Of a stretch of DNA of 64,000 nt, positions 34,963 through 44,801 are shown one piece after another (the first letter of the stretch is position 1; the number at the start of each line of letters is the position of its first letter). The notes beneath the pieces were generated by a model. It was not told the DNA's origin. It searched no databases and saw only the letters and a list, made by a program, of their open reading frames with translations. Origin of the DNA: Pirellulaceae bacterium (GTDB taxonomy: Bacteria > Planctomycetota > Planctomycetia > Pirellulales > Pirellulaceae); the NCBI GenBank assembly GCA_029243025.1, contig JAQWSU010000055.1:167478-231477 (forward strand), written 5' to 3'. Position numbers and translations under genes: made by a program.

Positions 34963-36387
34963 TCAAGCAAGGATATCGTGGACCACCTTGCCGTGCACAT
35001 CGGTCAGTCGGAAGTCTCGACCTTGAAAGCGAAATGTGAGTCGTTTGTGGTCGATGCCGAGCATATGCAAGATTGTCGCTTGAAGGTCGTGGACGTGAAC
35101 GGAATCTTTGACGACACTCAAGCCAACTTCATCTGTCTCCCCGTAAGACATTCCCGGTTGAATTCCACCACCGGCCATCCAGATCGTGTAGCTATCGATG
35201 TGGTGGTCTCGACCGATCGGCTTACGTGATTCGCCCATCGGGGTGCGACCGAATTCACCCCCCCACACGACCAATGTATCATCCAGCAAGCCACGTTGTT
35301 TCAGATCTAAAACCAAACCGGCTGCTGCTTGATCTACCTGTTTCGTCCGTAACGGCAGGTCATTTTCCAATGATTCCGCGCCGCCATGATGGTCCCAGTT
35401 GGTGTGATATAGTTGCACGAAGCGCACGCCTCGCTCTACCAATCGGCGCGCGAGTAAACAATTGTTGGCGAAGGAGCCCTCGCCTGGGATTGCTCCATAA
35501 AGATCAAGGGTTGCTTGAGTCTCCTTGTTGATGGCCATTAGTTCCGGTGCACTGGTTTGCATCCGATAAGCCATTTCGTAGGCAGCGATACGTGTAGCGA
35601 TCTCTGGATCGCCAATCACGTCAAGACGATGACGGTTGAGGTTTCCCACCGCTTGAAAGAAATCTGCTTGGTGTTCGTGGCTGAAGCCCGGAGGGTTGGT
35701 CAGATTAAGGATCGGATCACCCGTTCCACGAAAGGGGACTCCTTGGAAAGTAGTCGGCAAAAAGCCGCTTGACCAAAGCGAGGCACCCGATCGGGGGCCT
35801 CGAGGGCCGGACTGCAGGACGACGAAGGACGGCAGATCGTTGGTTTCGCTGCCCAAGCCGTAGGTGACCCACGATCCCATTGACGGCCGTCCGGGTTGAG
35901 GTGAGCCGGTGTTGGTGAATAGCTTTGCCGGTCCGTGATTGAACACATCAGTGTTCATTCCCTTGACCAAGCATATTTCGTCAACGATTTTTTGGTGATG
36001 GGGTAGCAGATCACTTAGCCATGCTCCACTTTGCCCGCATCGACGAAAAGGGCGGTAGGGGCCGAGCAGCGTCTCGGTCCCCTTTAAAAAGGCGAAACGC
36101 TTGCCTTCCATGAATTGTTGCGGAGGTTTTTGTCCATTTAGTTTTGTCAGCAACGGTTTGTGGTCGAACAATTCTAACTGGCTTGGTCCGCCAGCCATAA
36201 ACAGATAAATCACATTCTTGGCGCTCGGAGGCGACATGGCCGAACGTACCGAATTGTTGTTGGCTGGAGCAGCTCGGGTGGGTGCCTGGAGTAGAGTTCC
36301 AAGCGCCATGGATCCGATACCGACACCACAATCGCGAAAAAAGTGCCGACGTGTCTGTTGTTTCAAAAGATCTTTATGGTCTTGCAT
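34963..36387 (-). CDS. DUF1501 protein with Tat signal
   Basis: 474 residues. Twin-arginine N-terminus: QQTRRHFFRDCGVGIGSMALG. The body is typical DUF1501 (alkaline-phosphatase/sulfatase-like fold): NVIYLFMAGGPSQLELFDHKP, GAWLSDLLPHHQKIVD, GMNTDVFNHGPAKLFTNTG, MGSWVTYGLGSE, RGVRFVQLYHTNWDHHGG, LVVWGGEFGRTPM and RDHHIDSYTIWMAGGGIQPG. This family almost always follows a DUF1549/DUF1553 cytochrome gene in planctomycetes; here that gene is 56 bp upstream on the same strand. The pair is widely seen but its reaction is unproven; sulfated or phosphorylated polymer degradation has been suggested by context. Confidence 0.95.
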   Translation of the reverse strand: MQDHKDLLKQQTRRHFFRDCGVGIGSMALGTLLQAPTRAAPANNNSVRSAMSPPSAKNVIYLFMAGGPSQLELFDHKPLLTKLNGQKPPQQFMEGKRFAFLKGTETLLGPYRPFRRCGQSGAWLSDLLPHHQKIVDEICLVKGMNTDVFNHGPAKLFTNTGSPQPGRPSMGSWVTYGLGSETNDLPSFVVLQSGPRGPRSGASLWSSGFLPTTFQGVPFRGTGDPILNLTNPPGFSHEHQADFFQAVGNLNRHRLDVIGDPEIATRIAAYEMAYRMQTSAPELMAINKETQATLDLYGAIPGEGSFANNCLLARRLVERGVRFVQLYHTNWDHHGGAESLENDLPLRTKQVDQAAAGLVLDLKQRGLLDDTLVVWGGEFGRTPMGESRKPIGRDHHIDSYTIWMAGGGIQPGMSYGETDEVGLSVVKDSVHVHDLQATILHMLGIDHKRLTFRFQGRDFRLTDVHGKVVHDILA

Positions 36388-36443
36388 GGTTCAAGATTGT
36401 CGTTGGTTATTGAACTGTGTTCCACAGGCCAAAGCTGACGCGG

Positions 36444-38819
36444 TTAGCTCCGGGTTACGAATTCGTCAAGGTTCATCAGCACGCGTGTCAACGCGGTCCA
36501 CGCTGCCAAGCGGTCGGCGCTCAACTTGGATTGATCGGTCCTAAAGTGTTCGGCGGTGTTAGTTGCGCTTGCAAAGCTGCTGAGTTGTTGATTGAGAAAC
36601 GTTTCGAGCTGCCTCAGCTCTGCTGTGTCGGGTGGGCGTCCCATGCAAATCCGGAAAGCTCGCGTGATCCGATGCTGATCATTGGCATGCTGTTCCTGGA
36701 GAATTCGTTCAGCCACCCCCTTAGCCATTTCGAGAATTGCCACATCGTTCGCCATTGTCAACGATTGGAGCGGCGTATTGGATCGAACTCGGCGTGTGCA
36801 AACGGTCTGGAAGTTGGGCGCGTCGAAAGTGGAAAGCATCGGATGAGGTGCGCTGCGATAAAAAAATGTATACATCCCCCGACGATAGCGATCTGAGCCT
36901 TGGCTATTTTTCCAGCTTAACTTGCGCTGAGTGAATGCGTAAACGCCGTCAGGTTGCGGTGGGTAAACGCTGGGTCCTCCGATGACGGAGGTCAGCATCC
37001 CACTTGCGGAAAGCGCTAAATCTCGTACGATTTCTGCGTCAACCCGTAAACGCGATTGCCGTGCCAACCACTGATTGCGAGGATCTGCTTCTAGCAATGC
37101 GGACGGTCCGTAGGCCGCACGCTGATAGGCGTCTGACAACACGATCAACCGATGGAGTCTCTTGATGGACCAACCGTCTTGGATCAACCAATGGGCGAGC
37201 CAATCCAAGAGTTGCGGATGGGTTGGAGCTGTGCCTTGGGTGCCGAAGTCATTTTCGGTTTCCACCAGCCCCATGCCAAAGAAACGCATCCATACGCGAT
37301 TAACAGTGACTCGGGCGGTCAAGGGATTTTGCACATCGACCAGCCAACGCGCTAAGTCGAGTCGGTTGTAGTGATTCTCTTGCGCGGGCAATGACGGCAG
37401 GATAGAGGGGACGTTCGATTGAACCCGTGCGCCCGGTCGAAGGAAATCACCTCGAATGTGCAGGTGAGTGTCACGAGGTTCTTTCAGCTCTCGCATGATC
37501 ATTACATTGCCAAAACGCTGTTCAAAACGACGTTTGCTTTCTTCTAATCGTTTGACCGCCGTTTTCACTGATTCGTTAAATTCGTGATTCTTGGTGTCGT
37601 CTTCGGAGATGGCCCGTTTGGCAGCCCCGATCGACTGATTCAGATTGTCGAAAATGAACTTCTGGTCGGTTGGGATCGGGGTGATCCGAGGATCGTGACT
37701 GTTTTTGTCTTCGGTGGAATTGAAAAAAGCAAAAAAACGGTAGTATTCTGTTTGCGTAATGGGATCGAACTTGTGGGTGTGGCATTGGGCACAACCGATC
37801 GTCAGCCCCAGCCAGACCGAACCGGTTGTGTTGACCCGATCGACGACAGTTTCATTCCGGAATTGCTCGGGATCGCTGCCACCTTCCTGGTTGACCAACG
37901 TGTTTCGGTGAAAAGCGGTTGCTACAAGTTGATCCTGGGTGGGTGACTCGAATTGATCACCGGCGATTTGTTCGATCGTAAATTGGTCGAATGGCATATC
38001 TTCATTGATCGCAGTGATGACCCAGTCGCGATAGGGCCACATGACGCGAGCGCCGTCAATCGCGTAGCCATCGGAGTCGGCGTAGCGTGCTTGGTCAAGC
38101 CAATGGCGTCCCCACCTTTCGCCGTAGTGCGGGTTTGCAAGTAAGCGATCGACGAGTCGTTCAAAAGCGCCCGGTCTGGCGTCATTCACGAATTCGTCGA
38201 TCTGCTCCGGTGTGGGTAAAAGCCCAATGAGGTCCAAATAAACGCGGCGTGCTAAGGTGATCCGATCAGCGCGCCGCACCGGGTGAAGCTTTTCCGTTCG
38301 AAGACGTGCGAGGATGAACGCATCGATTGGGTGACGGGCCTCTGACTCGGCTGGCACAACGGGGGAGTGGATCGGTTGAAAAGACCAGTGCCCTTGCCAT
38401 TCCGCGCCCTGATTAATCCACCTTCGGAGAATGGTAAGCTGCTGCGCGCTGAGCGGCTTTTCAAATTGAGGCGGCGGCATCACCTCGTCTGGGTCGGTTG
38501 AGGTCAGTCGTCGTATTAACTCACTCTTTTCTGCAGATCCTGCCACAATTGCCGCGTAATCACCGCGGTCCGATTTGGCATCCTGCTCGCGGTCGAGCCG
38601 TAAATCGGCTTCCCGTGATTCTTCATCCGGACCATGGCACTGGAAGCATGAGTTTGCCAGGATTGGTAGAATGTCACGACTGAAGTCGACATGGGATGAG
38701 GCATCCGGATTCGTAGCCTTTAAGGTTGGATCTACCGCGATAATTGGACCCACCGCGACAAACAGGGTCGCAACCAACGTTGCCAGGCGAATAGCATGAA
38801 CTTGTACAGGTTCTCTCAT
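36444..38819 (-). CDS. PSD1/DUF1549/DUF1553 planctomycete cytochrome c protein
   Basis: 791 residues from ATG 38819; an ATG at 38837 adds six. Signal peptide at about 8-28. Then the PSCyt1 domain with the heme motif NSCFQCHGPDEESREADLRLD and MPPPQFEKPLS. DUF1549 (about 165-375) has PIDAFILARL, RVYLDLIGLLPTPEQID and GRHWLDQARYADSDGY, plus a second CxxCH in IGCAQCHTHKFDP. DUF1553 (about 490-770) has LARWLVDVQNPLTARVTVNR, MGLVETENDFGTQG, SDAYQRA and SNTPLQSLTMAND. It is a periplasmic electron-transfer or oxidative protein, co-transcribed with the DUF1501 gene downstream and divergent from the beta-lactamase-fold gene. Confidence 0.95.
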   Translation of the reverse strand: MREPVQVHAIRLATLVATLFVAVGPIIAVDPTLKATNPDASSHVDFSRDILPILANSCFQCHGPDEESREADLRLDREQDAKSDRGDYAAIVAGSAEKSELIRRLTSTDPDEVMPPPQFEKPLSAQQLTILRRWINQGAEWQGHWSFQPIHSPVVPAESEARHPIDAFILARLRTEKLHPVRRADRITLARRVYLDLIGLLPTPEQIDEFVNDARPGAFERLVDRLLANPHYGERWGRHWLDQARYADSDGYAIDGARVMWPYRDWVITAINEDMPFDQFTIEQIAGDQFESPTQDQLVATAFHRNTLVNQEGGSDPEQFRNETVVDRVNTTGSVWLGLTIGCAQCHTHKFDPITQTEYYRFFAFFNSTEDKNSHDPRITPIPTDQKFIFDNLNQSIGAAKRAISEDDTKNHEFNESVKTAVKRLEESKRRFEQRFGNVMIMRELKEPRDTHLHIRGDFLRPGARVQSNVPSILPSLPAQENHYNRLDLARWLVDVQNPLTARVTVNRVWMRFFGMGLVETENDFGTQGTAPTHPQLLDWLAHWLIQDGWSIKRLHRLIVLSDAYQRAAYGPSALLEADPRNQWLARQSRLRVDAEIVRDLALSASGMLTSVIGGPSVYPPQPDGVYAFTQRKLSWKNSQGSDRYRRGMYTFFYRSAPHPMLSTFDAPNFQTVCTRRVRSNTPLQSLTMANDVAILEMAKGVAERILQEQHANDQHRITRAFRICMGRPPDTAELRQLETFLNQQLSSFASATNTAEHFRTDQSKLSADRLAAWTALTRVLMNLDEFVTRS

Positions 38820-38910
38820 AATGGGTGATTCTAACATGAGATGCTGCCACGCGGTAACAGTTCACTTCCGCTGTTTCGCGTCAGATTTCATAACCATTGG
38901 AGTACGATTT

Positions 38911-40050
38911 GTGAGACGCCCGCTTTCGCTTTTGACACTTTTGGTGCTGTTAATGGTCTTGCTTTCATTTGGCAGCCAGTTGCTGGCTGCTGGGCCAGAA
39001 CGCCAGGATCCATTGTTGCAGAACGAACTGGCAAGGATTGTCAAGCGATACGAACTGCCAGGCATGGTGGCGGCCGTGATCTGGAAAGGTCGAGTCTGTC
39101 GAATGGCTGCTTCGGGTGTACGCAAGATGGGGGAGTCGGTGCCGATTACCGTCGACGATAAAATTCATTTGGGTTCGTGCACCAAAGCCATGACGGCGAC
39201 GCTGTTAGCGACTCTTGTTGAGCAACAGAAAGTAGCTTGGGATGCTGTGCTGCCACAGTTGTTGCCAAATCTTAAAGATGTAATGCATGAGTCGTACCGC
39301 GATGTGTCGCTAAAACAGTTGTTGATACATCGATCAGGTTTGCCGGCAAATTCCGCACGGATGTTTCTTGTTGGCAAGGAGAAATCTCCGACCGAGCAGC
39401 GGCGTGAGTTGTTCCGAACCGTCTTGGCACAACCCCCTCAAAATGTTCCCGGAACCGAGTACCTGTATTCGAATCTGGGCTACATGTTGGCGGGTCTCGT
39501 CGCAGAAGAGTCGACAGGAGAAAGTTGGGAGTCGCTTATGTCGACCAGGATTTTTCGGCCACTGGGTATGGAAACAGCCGGTTTTGGCGCGCCAGGTACG
39601 TTGGGGGAAATTGATCAGCCTTGGGGCCACGACGAATCTCCTCGACTTGGGCTACGACCCCTGCAACGCGATAATCCGTCTATCTTAGGCCCAGCAGGAA
39701 CCGTACATGCAAGCCTGGGAGATTGGGGGAAGTTCGTCGCTTTACATCTCAAGCATCAGCCTATTGAGCAGATTATCGAAAATCAAACAATTGACGAATT
39801 GCACCAATTAGAGCCGCAACACAAGTATACGATGGGATGGATTTCTGTCCCGCGTGAATGGGCTGATGGAAATGCCTTGACTCACACGGGAAGCAATACG
39901 ATGTGGATGGCCGTTGTTTGGTTAGCTCCCGCCAAGGATCTGGCCTTTTTGGCTGTCACGAACAGCGGACAGCAGGTTGCCGGAAAGGCCTGTGATCAAA
40001 GCATTCGCTTTATGTTGGAGAGCTTCAGCCCGCAATTCCCATGTCGGTGA
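38911..40050 (+). CDS. Exported class-C beta-lactamase-fold serine hydrolase
   Basis: 379 residues from GTG 38911, which has TTGGAG about 9 bases upstream and begins directly at a signal peptide (RRPLSLLTLLVLLMVLLSFG). Upstream in-frame ATGs would overlap the divergent cytochrome gene. Catalytic motifs: S89-x-x-K92 in LGSCTKAMTA, Y-x-N in YLYSNLGYMLAG, and the HTG-type triad in LTHTGSNTMW. These are the marks of the class-C/DD-peptidase/esterase group. Length and motifs fit a peptidase or esterase more than a true antibiotic-degrading enzyme. It converges with the PVC heme protein gene (85 bp). Confidence 0.9.
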   Translation: MRRPLSLLTLLVLLMVLLSFGSQLLAAGPERQDPLLQNELARIVKRYELPGMVAAVIWKGRVCRMAASGVRKMGESVPITVDDKIHLGSCTKAMTATLLATLVEQQKVAWDAVLPQLLPNLKDVMHESYRDVSLKQLLIHRSGLPANSARMFLVGKEKSPTEQRRELFRTVLAQPPQNVPGTEYLYSNLGYMLAGLVAEESTGESWESLMSTRIFRPLGMETAGFGAPGTLGEIDQPWGHDESPRLGLRPLQRDNPSILGPAGTVHASLGDWGKFVALHLKHQPIEQIIENQTIDELHQLEPQHKYTMGWISVPREWADGNALTHTGSNTMWMAVVWLAPAKDLAFLAVTNSGQQVAGKACDQSIRFMLESFSPQFPCR

Positions 40051-40135
40051 GCATAGCTTGCTGCAATTCGCCTGTTGCGGCGAAGCGACGGGCGATACAC
40101 AACCGTTTTTCTTTGGGGTGAAAGGATGTCAGCCT

Positions 40136-43100
40136 TTAGGGCTTGCCCTTCAATTGAAGCAAGTAAGCCAATAGGTCTCGAATCTCGTTTGGCGTGAGAT
40201 TCTCCGCCTGTTTTGGCATCGGAGACGAAATGGGAGATCTTTCTTCGATCTGCTCGACGGGAATCTCGATGGTATTGCCCGTCGGCGTCTTCAGCACGAG
40301 TGCCTGCTTGTCATCGTCGAGAATGGTGCCGGTGGCGGAAGTTCCGTCGGCTAGGAAAACAGTTACGGACCCGAAGCCATCAACGACGTTCGCGTTAGGG
40401 TCGATAATCGATTCAAGCAATTCCTCAGCTCGCCGTAGGCGCCCAATGTCGGTAAGTGGTGGACCAGCATCGCCACCCCCACGGTCTCCTTGGTGGCATT
40501 TCATACAGACGCCTTGGTTCTGAAAAACCAATTGACCTCTCACTGGATCGCCGCCCTCGCGTGTGAAGTCATAGCTGTTTAATCCCTGTTGTGCCAGAAA
40601 GCTGTCGACCTCCGCAAGCTTTTTGTTGACCAATTTGTGGGGGCTCTTCTTCGCTGCCTGATAAAGATCCAGATGGACCGTGCGGTGAAGTTGACCCTTC
40701 ATCAATTTATCGAGTTCGGATACGAGCAATTGCGCCATCGTTGCCGATTCGGATTCTTGTAAGATCCGATATGCCGTACGCAAATCTTGATCTGTTTGGA
40801 ACTCAATCATGCCTTGCAGGGTTGCTGTGGATTCGTCCGGAAACGCATCGAGATAGGCCAGGGTCGCCGTGGTCCGAAGTAGCGGGGATTCGTCGACGAG
40901 TAGACTTTTCAAAAGAAGTTTTTGATCAAATCGTTGATCCGAGACGAGTTGTTCCAGTGCCACGCGTCGCACTTCTTCCGGTTGGCGACCATCTCGGATA
41001 CGCTCGATTAAAGATTTTTCGCTCAATCGGATCCCAAAGTGACGCATCACGCGAATGGTCGCGGCGGCGATATCTCCGTTGGAAGATTCAAATAAATGGA
41101 TGGATGGCTGGGCCAGGACTTCGCGAATCGACGTGATATCTCGCGAGGGCAGCGGGCGATATAAGCCAACCGTGGGATCGATGGAGGGTGGCGCATCGAA
41201 ATGTTCAAGTGCTTTCAACGCCAACAGTCGATACTCTTTCGGTAATGTGGCGTTAGCGGCGAATTGTAGCAGTGTTTCAGCGTCCGATGGGCGAGCGCTG
41301 CGGAGGCAGGCGTTAATCAATCGGCGGAAAATCATTGCATTCGGCACGTCATTGATGCTGCCGGTATATCTCTGGCTGTAGGTCGCAAGAAGAGGCACCG
41401 CGTCCGTTAGATTTTCGTCATTGATGGCGCGAATTGCCTCATCTACGATCATCGTATTCTGATCGCTCAGGTATTTGGCGATCCGTGGATCGCGATTTCT
41501 TCGTAAGGCGAGCAGACCGGTGAGGCGGACTGGCAGACTGTCAGATTGGCTCATCGTCATAAGTTGTTGGGGGGTGGCAATTCTTGAGAGGGCAAAAACG
41601 GCTGCGTGTCGTTCGAATGGATTTGCTTGTGATTGATTGGCCGCAAATTGGATGACGGCCTTCAACGCTTGACGGTCTTGCAATTTTCCAGCGGCGATGG
41701 TGGCAAAAGTGCGAACTCGAGGTTCGTCGTCGAGAATCAAGGGGCGAATTGCAGCCGCAGCCGTCGAGTTGCCGGTGTTTCCAATCGCTCGGGCCGATTG
41801 TGCTCGAATCTCGGCATCATCGTCTTGGAGCAATTTCAGCAGCTCCGAAGTTGCCTTCAGTTGTCCAAGCCCCCAGATCGCGTGGAATCGAGCGTAGGCG
41901 GATTGTCCCTTCTGAGCGACGATGGCTAAACGGCGTTTGTCACCTCGTTTTACTAATTCAAATTGGCAACGCTGGCGTACACGCATGTCGTCGTGATCCA
42001 GTCGCGTGGCTAATTCGTCCGAGGGTAGGGCGGCAAAGCCCTGCTGAAATAAGTTAGCTGTCTCCTTTACGATGGGACGTTTGATGGATTCCAAATCGTA
42101 AAGCGAATAGATATTACCCTGGTCGCTTCGTATCCATCCCCCGCCAAAATCAGTGAGATAGATTTTGCCGTCATACCCAACGGTGACGTCCGTATTGGCA
42201 ATGCCCCCGTGCAGCATGTGAGCATCTTGCATCGTATAGCCGGCCCCCGAAAGATTTACCTTGAAGGAATACAAAAAGCATAGGTTGGGCGCGCCTTTGT
42301 AATCGCAGACAAGAAAGTGGTTGCGGTATCGGTCGGGTAGACTGGTGCCGGAATCAAAAGCGAGTCCCGAGGGTCCATTTGTCAGATGGGCTATCGGTGG
42401 CAGAATGTGAGCCGGCTGTCCCGGATGCTCGAGTTGCCACATTCCTTCACTCAACCAATGTGGGATTTGATCCATCTGTCCATCGTCAATCGACGCCTTG
42501 TAAGTCGTCAGTGCCTGGGCTCCCAAATTCCAGCCTGTATCACCCCCTTCGAGTAGATAGCAGACGCGTGCCGAGTCGCCCTGATCGCAATTGTTGTCGA
42601 CAGTAAACAGGTCGCCGTATTCGTTGAAAGCAATTTCCTGAGGATTCCGTAAGCGATGGTAGAAAATTTCCATCTCGCTTCCGTCTGGATTACATCGGAA
42701 CACGGCACCCGAGTTCGGGTCGCTTAGGATTCGACCGTCCTCGGTCTCGCAATGAAAACCACGGTCACCCATGGAAAAATAGAGCTTACCGTCAGGCCCC
42801 CAAACCAAACCGTGCAAATCATGACCACTTAAACTGTTCTTGACTCCAAATCCGTCTTGCAAAGATTTACGCTGATCCGAAACTCCGTCACCATCTGGAT
42901 CTTGAAGCAACCACAAATGCGGAATCGACGCGAGGTAAATCCCCAGCGGACCACTGAGGAGACCGATTGCCGGACCGTCAACATCTTGTCGGAATCCGTC
43001 CGCAAAAACGGTTGTCGCATCCGCTTTGCCATCGGCATTTGAGTCAACCAATCGAAGCACTCGATCCGAGTAACGAGTGAAATACTGCTCGTCCTGAAAT

Positions 43101-43429
43101 CGATCCTTCCATTTTGCATACAAGGCCGATCTGTCTTCAACCGTGCCAGCCGCCAGATCATCCATGATCCAGTAAGTGTGATCCCGATTGTCTTCAATCC
43201 CTTTTCGCCATCGATATGTTTCCGAAACGTAAACCCGTCCCTGATCATCGAGGCACAAGGCGGTCGCGTTTTTCACTTGGCTCGAAAAAACATCGATCTG
43301 TAATTTGAGATTTGCTTCAGAAGCCGGCAGGGAAAGATTGGCTTGGCTTTCGTCAACCGGGGCTGCGAAGCAATACGTTGGAACCGTCAGGCTGAAGACC
43401 AACAGGAAAAACTGGCGAATCGAATGCAT
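40136..43429 (-). CDS. PVC-type heme-binding CxxCH protein with beta-propeller and HEAT repeats
   Basis: 1,097 residues. Signal peptide 1-22 (LLVFSLTVPTYCFAA). Residues about 45-460 form a glucose/sorbosone-dehydrogenase-like beta-propeller: ATALCLDDQGRVYVSETYRW, HDLHGLVWGPDGKLYFSMGDRG, RNPQEIAFNEYGDLFTVDNN. Residues about 480-900 are HEAT-like repeats (LKLLQDDDAEIRAQSARAIG, LILDDEPRVRTFATIAAG). The C-terminal cytochrome c domain (about 960-1095) has GVCMKCHQGDRGGGDAGPPL and a distal Met in SSPMPKQAENL. This architecture is a hallmark of planctomycete and verrucomicrobial genomes, and is thought to oxidise sugars in the periplasm. No partner gene is adjacent. Confidence 0.94.
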   Translation of the reverse strand: MHSIRQFFLLVFSLTVPTYCFAAPVDESQANLSLPASEANLKLQIDVFSSQVKNATALCLDDQGRVYVSETYRWRKGIEDNRDHTYWIMDDLAAGTVEDRSALYAKWKDRFQDEQYFTRYSDRVLRLVDSNADGKADATTVFADGFRQDVDGPAIGLLSGPLGIYLASIPHLWLLQDPDGDGVSDQRKSLQDGFGVKNSLSGHDLHGLVWGPDGKLYFSMGDRGFHCETEDGRILSDPNSGAVFRCNPDGSEMEIFYHRLRNPQEIAFNEYGDLFTVDNNCDQGDSARVCYLLEGGDTGWNLGAQALTTYKASIDDGQMDQIPHWLSEGMWQLEHPGQPAHILPPIAHLTNGPSGLAFDSGTSLPDRYRNHFLVCDYKGAPNLCFLYSFKVNLSGAGYTMQDAHMLHGGIANTDVTVGYDGKIYLTDFGGGWIRSDQGNIYSLYDLESIKRPIVKETANLFQQGFAALPSDELATRLDHDDMRVRQRCQFELVKRGDKRRLAIVAQKGQSAYARFHAIWGLGQLKATSELLKLLQDDDAEIRAQSARAIGNTGNSTAAAAIRPLILDDEPRVRTFATIAAGKLQDRQALKAVIQFAANQSQANPFERHAAVFALSRIATPQQLMTMSQSDSLPVRLTGLLALRRNRDPRIAKYLSDQNTMIVDEAIRAINDENLTDAVPLLATYSQRYTGSINDVPNAMIFRRLINACLRSARPSDAETLLQFAANATLPKEYRLLALKALEHFDAPPSIDPTVGLYRPLPSRDITSIREVLAQPSIHLFESSNGDIAAATIRVMRHFGIRLSEKSLIERIRDGRQPEEVRRVALEQLVSDQRFDQKLLLKSLLVDESPLLRTTATLAYLDAFPDESTATLQGMIEFQTDQDLRTAYRILQESESATMAQLLVSELDKLMKGQLHRTVHLDLYQAAKKSPHKLVNKKLAEVDSFLAQQGLNSYDFTREGGDPVRGQLVFQNQGVCMKCHQGDRGGGDAGPPLTDIGRLRRAEELLESIIDPNANVVDGFGSVTVFLADGTSATGTILDDDKQALVLKTPTGNTIEIPVEQIEERSPISSPMPKQAENLTPNEIRDLLAYLLQLKGKP

Positions 43430-43913
43430 GGTGGGTTTGCCTACTCAGCTAAAACAGTTGGAATCGCAACCCGCTCGTTGGCTGGCATGTCCCTGAACGT
43501 CGAGCGAAGAAGACGGCGTGAAACACCGTCGGAATGCCTGTCAAGCAGGCCAGGACTTTCTCTTCGGTGGGAGTTTACCAGCGAGATCGCACTGTTTCAA
43601 AATACGCCGCTTTGGAAGAGTGAGCAACGGCGAATCGCAGATTTTTACCGATAACGGAAGTGATCGTGCGAAGGAAAAAAATTCTGACAAGTTTGCGTTG
43701 TAACGACTTTTGCACCGTTGCTGTGATCTTTTATCGCGAAACGTTCGCCTTTTCCCGCTCTTGGAACGTGGATATGATGATTGGCAAAGGAATTTTTTGA
43801 ACGCTCCAGGAAAAGATCGATTGCTCAGGACCGAAAGAGGGTTTAGGTCGAAGGTCGAGTGCTTCGTCGGCTTTTTTTGCCTGAGAGCTGTTGGACGTTA
43901 GGAATGATAGGTC
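43430..43913. other. 484-bp divergent intergenic region
   Basis: This lies between the PVC heme gene (-) and the acyltransferase/betaine operon (+). I see no gene; only short open frames without family features. A small hairpin-like GCCTG/CAGGC lies near 43533-43548. Promoters for both sides must lie here but none can be placed with confidence. Confidence 0.6.
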
Positions 43914-44801
43914 ATGAGATTTTGGCTGCGCAAGCTGGTGTTGAGGGGGACGCGTCTGCTGCTGAGTCTTCGTTATCGGATCAGTGTCGAAGGGCTTGAC
44001 CGGTTGCAACTCCACGAGGGGCCGACGTTGGTGCTGCCGAATCATCCGGCCTATGTGGATCCTGCGATCGTTTTGGCCCACCTTCCCTTGGCTCAGGAAT
44101 GCCTGCGACCGGTCGTCTACACCGAGACCTATCGTATGCCGGCCCTCTATCCACTGATGCGAGTTGTTGATGCGGTAGAGGTTCCCGATCTGCGCCGAAC
44201 TCGCCGGGCAGCCGTGCTGGAGACTCGACAACTGATCGATGAGATCGTGAATAATTTGAAGGCAGGCGAGAGCTTCTTGATCTATCCGTCTGGTCGATTG
44301 CAACGTAAAAACCACGAGTACATCGGGACGGCCCGAATGACGCACGACATCCTCACGCGCTGTGGTGAGGTGAATGTGCTGCTGGTACGAATTCGAGGTG
44401 TGTGGGGAAGCGTCTTTAGCTGTGCACCCACCGGGGGTGTGCCTGATCTTCGCAAGTTGGTGCTGGCTGGCGTGCCGCGATTGTTGGGCAGTCTGATACT
44501 GTTTTTGCCTCGCCGCAACGTGTCGTTGGTCGTTGAGCAGGTTAACAGCCAACGGCTTGCGGAATTGAATCGCCTGGAGATGAATGAACAACTGGAACGT
44601 TGGTACAACGAGGATGGAGGAGAATCACCTAGCTACGTGCCATTTCATGTCTTGTTGAAAAAGCGGCGCAAGCTTTTGTCGGTGACAAATCGGCGAAGGC
44701 GACTGTTGCGACGTCCGAAAACGACGGATGACAATCAAGTCATCGACGAAGATCAAAAATTCACGAACACAAACTCGCCTGAACCGCCGGATCATGCATG
44801 A
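43914..44801 (+). CDS. PlsC-like 1-acylglycerol-phosphate acyltransferase
   Basis: 295 residues. The catalytic NHxxxxD motif is LPNHPAYVDPAIVLAHL near residue 42, and the glycerophosphate-binding block appears as FLIYPSGRLQRKN near residue 120, a variant of the usual FPEGTR. A short hydrophobic segment at the N-terminus may associate with the membrane. The C-terminal 60 residues are very basic (KKRRKLLSVTNRRRRLLRRP), perhaps a membrane-surface patch. The gene overlaps the next ABC ATPase gene by 4 bases (ATGA), so it is translationally coupled to an osmoprotectant transporter. It could adjust phospholipid or another O-acyl group during osmotic stress (inference). Confidence 0.82.
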   Translation: MRFWLRKLVLRGTRLLLSLRYRISVEGLDRLQLHEGPTLVLPNHPAYVDPAIVLAHLPLAQECLRPVVYTETYRMPALYPLMRVVDAVEVPDLRRTRRAAVLETRQLIDEIVNNLKAGESFLIYPSGRLQRKNHEYIGTARMTHDILTRCGEVNVLLVRIRGVWGSVFSCAPTGGVPDLRKLVLAGVPRLLGSLILFLPRRNVSLVVEQVNSQRLAELNRLEMNEQLERWYNEDGGESPSYVPFHVLLKKRRKLLSVTNRRRRLLRRPKTTDDNQVIDEDQKFTNTNSPEPPDHA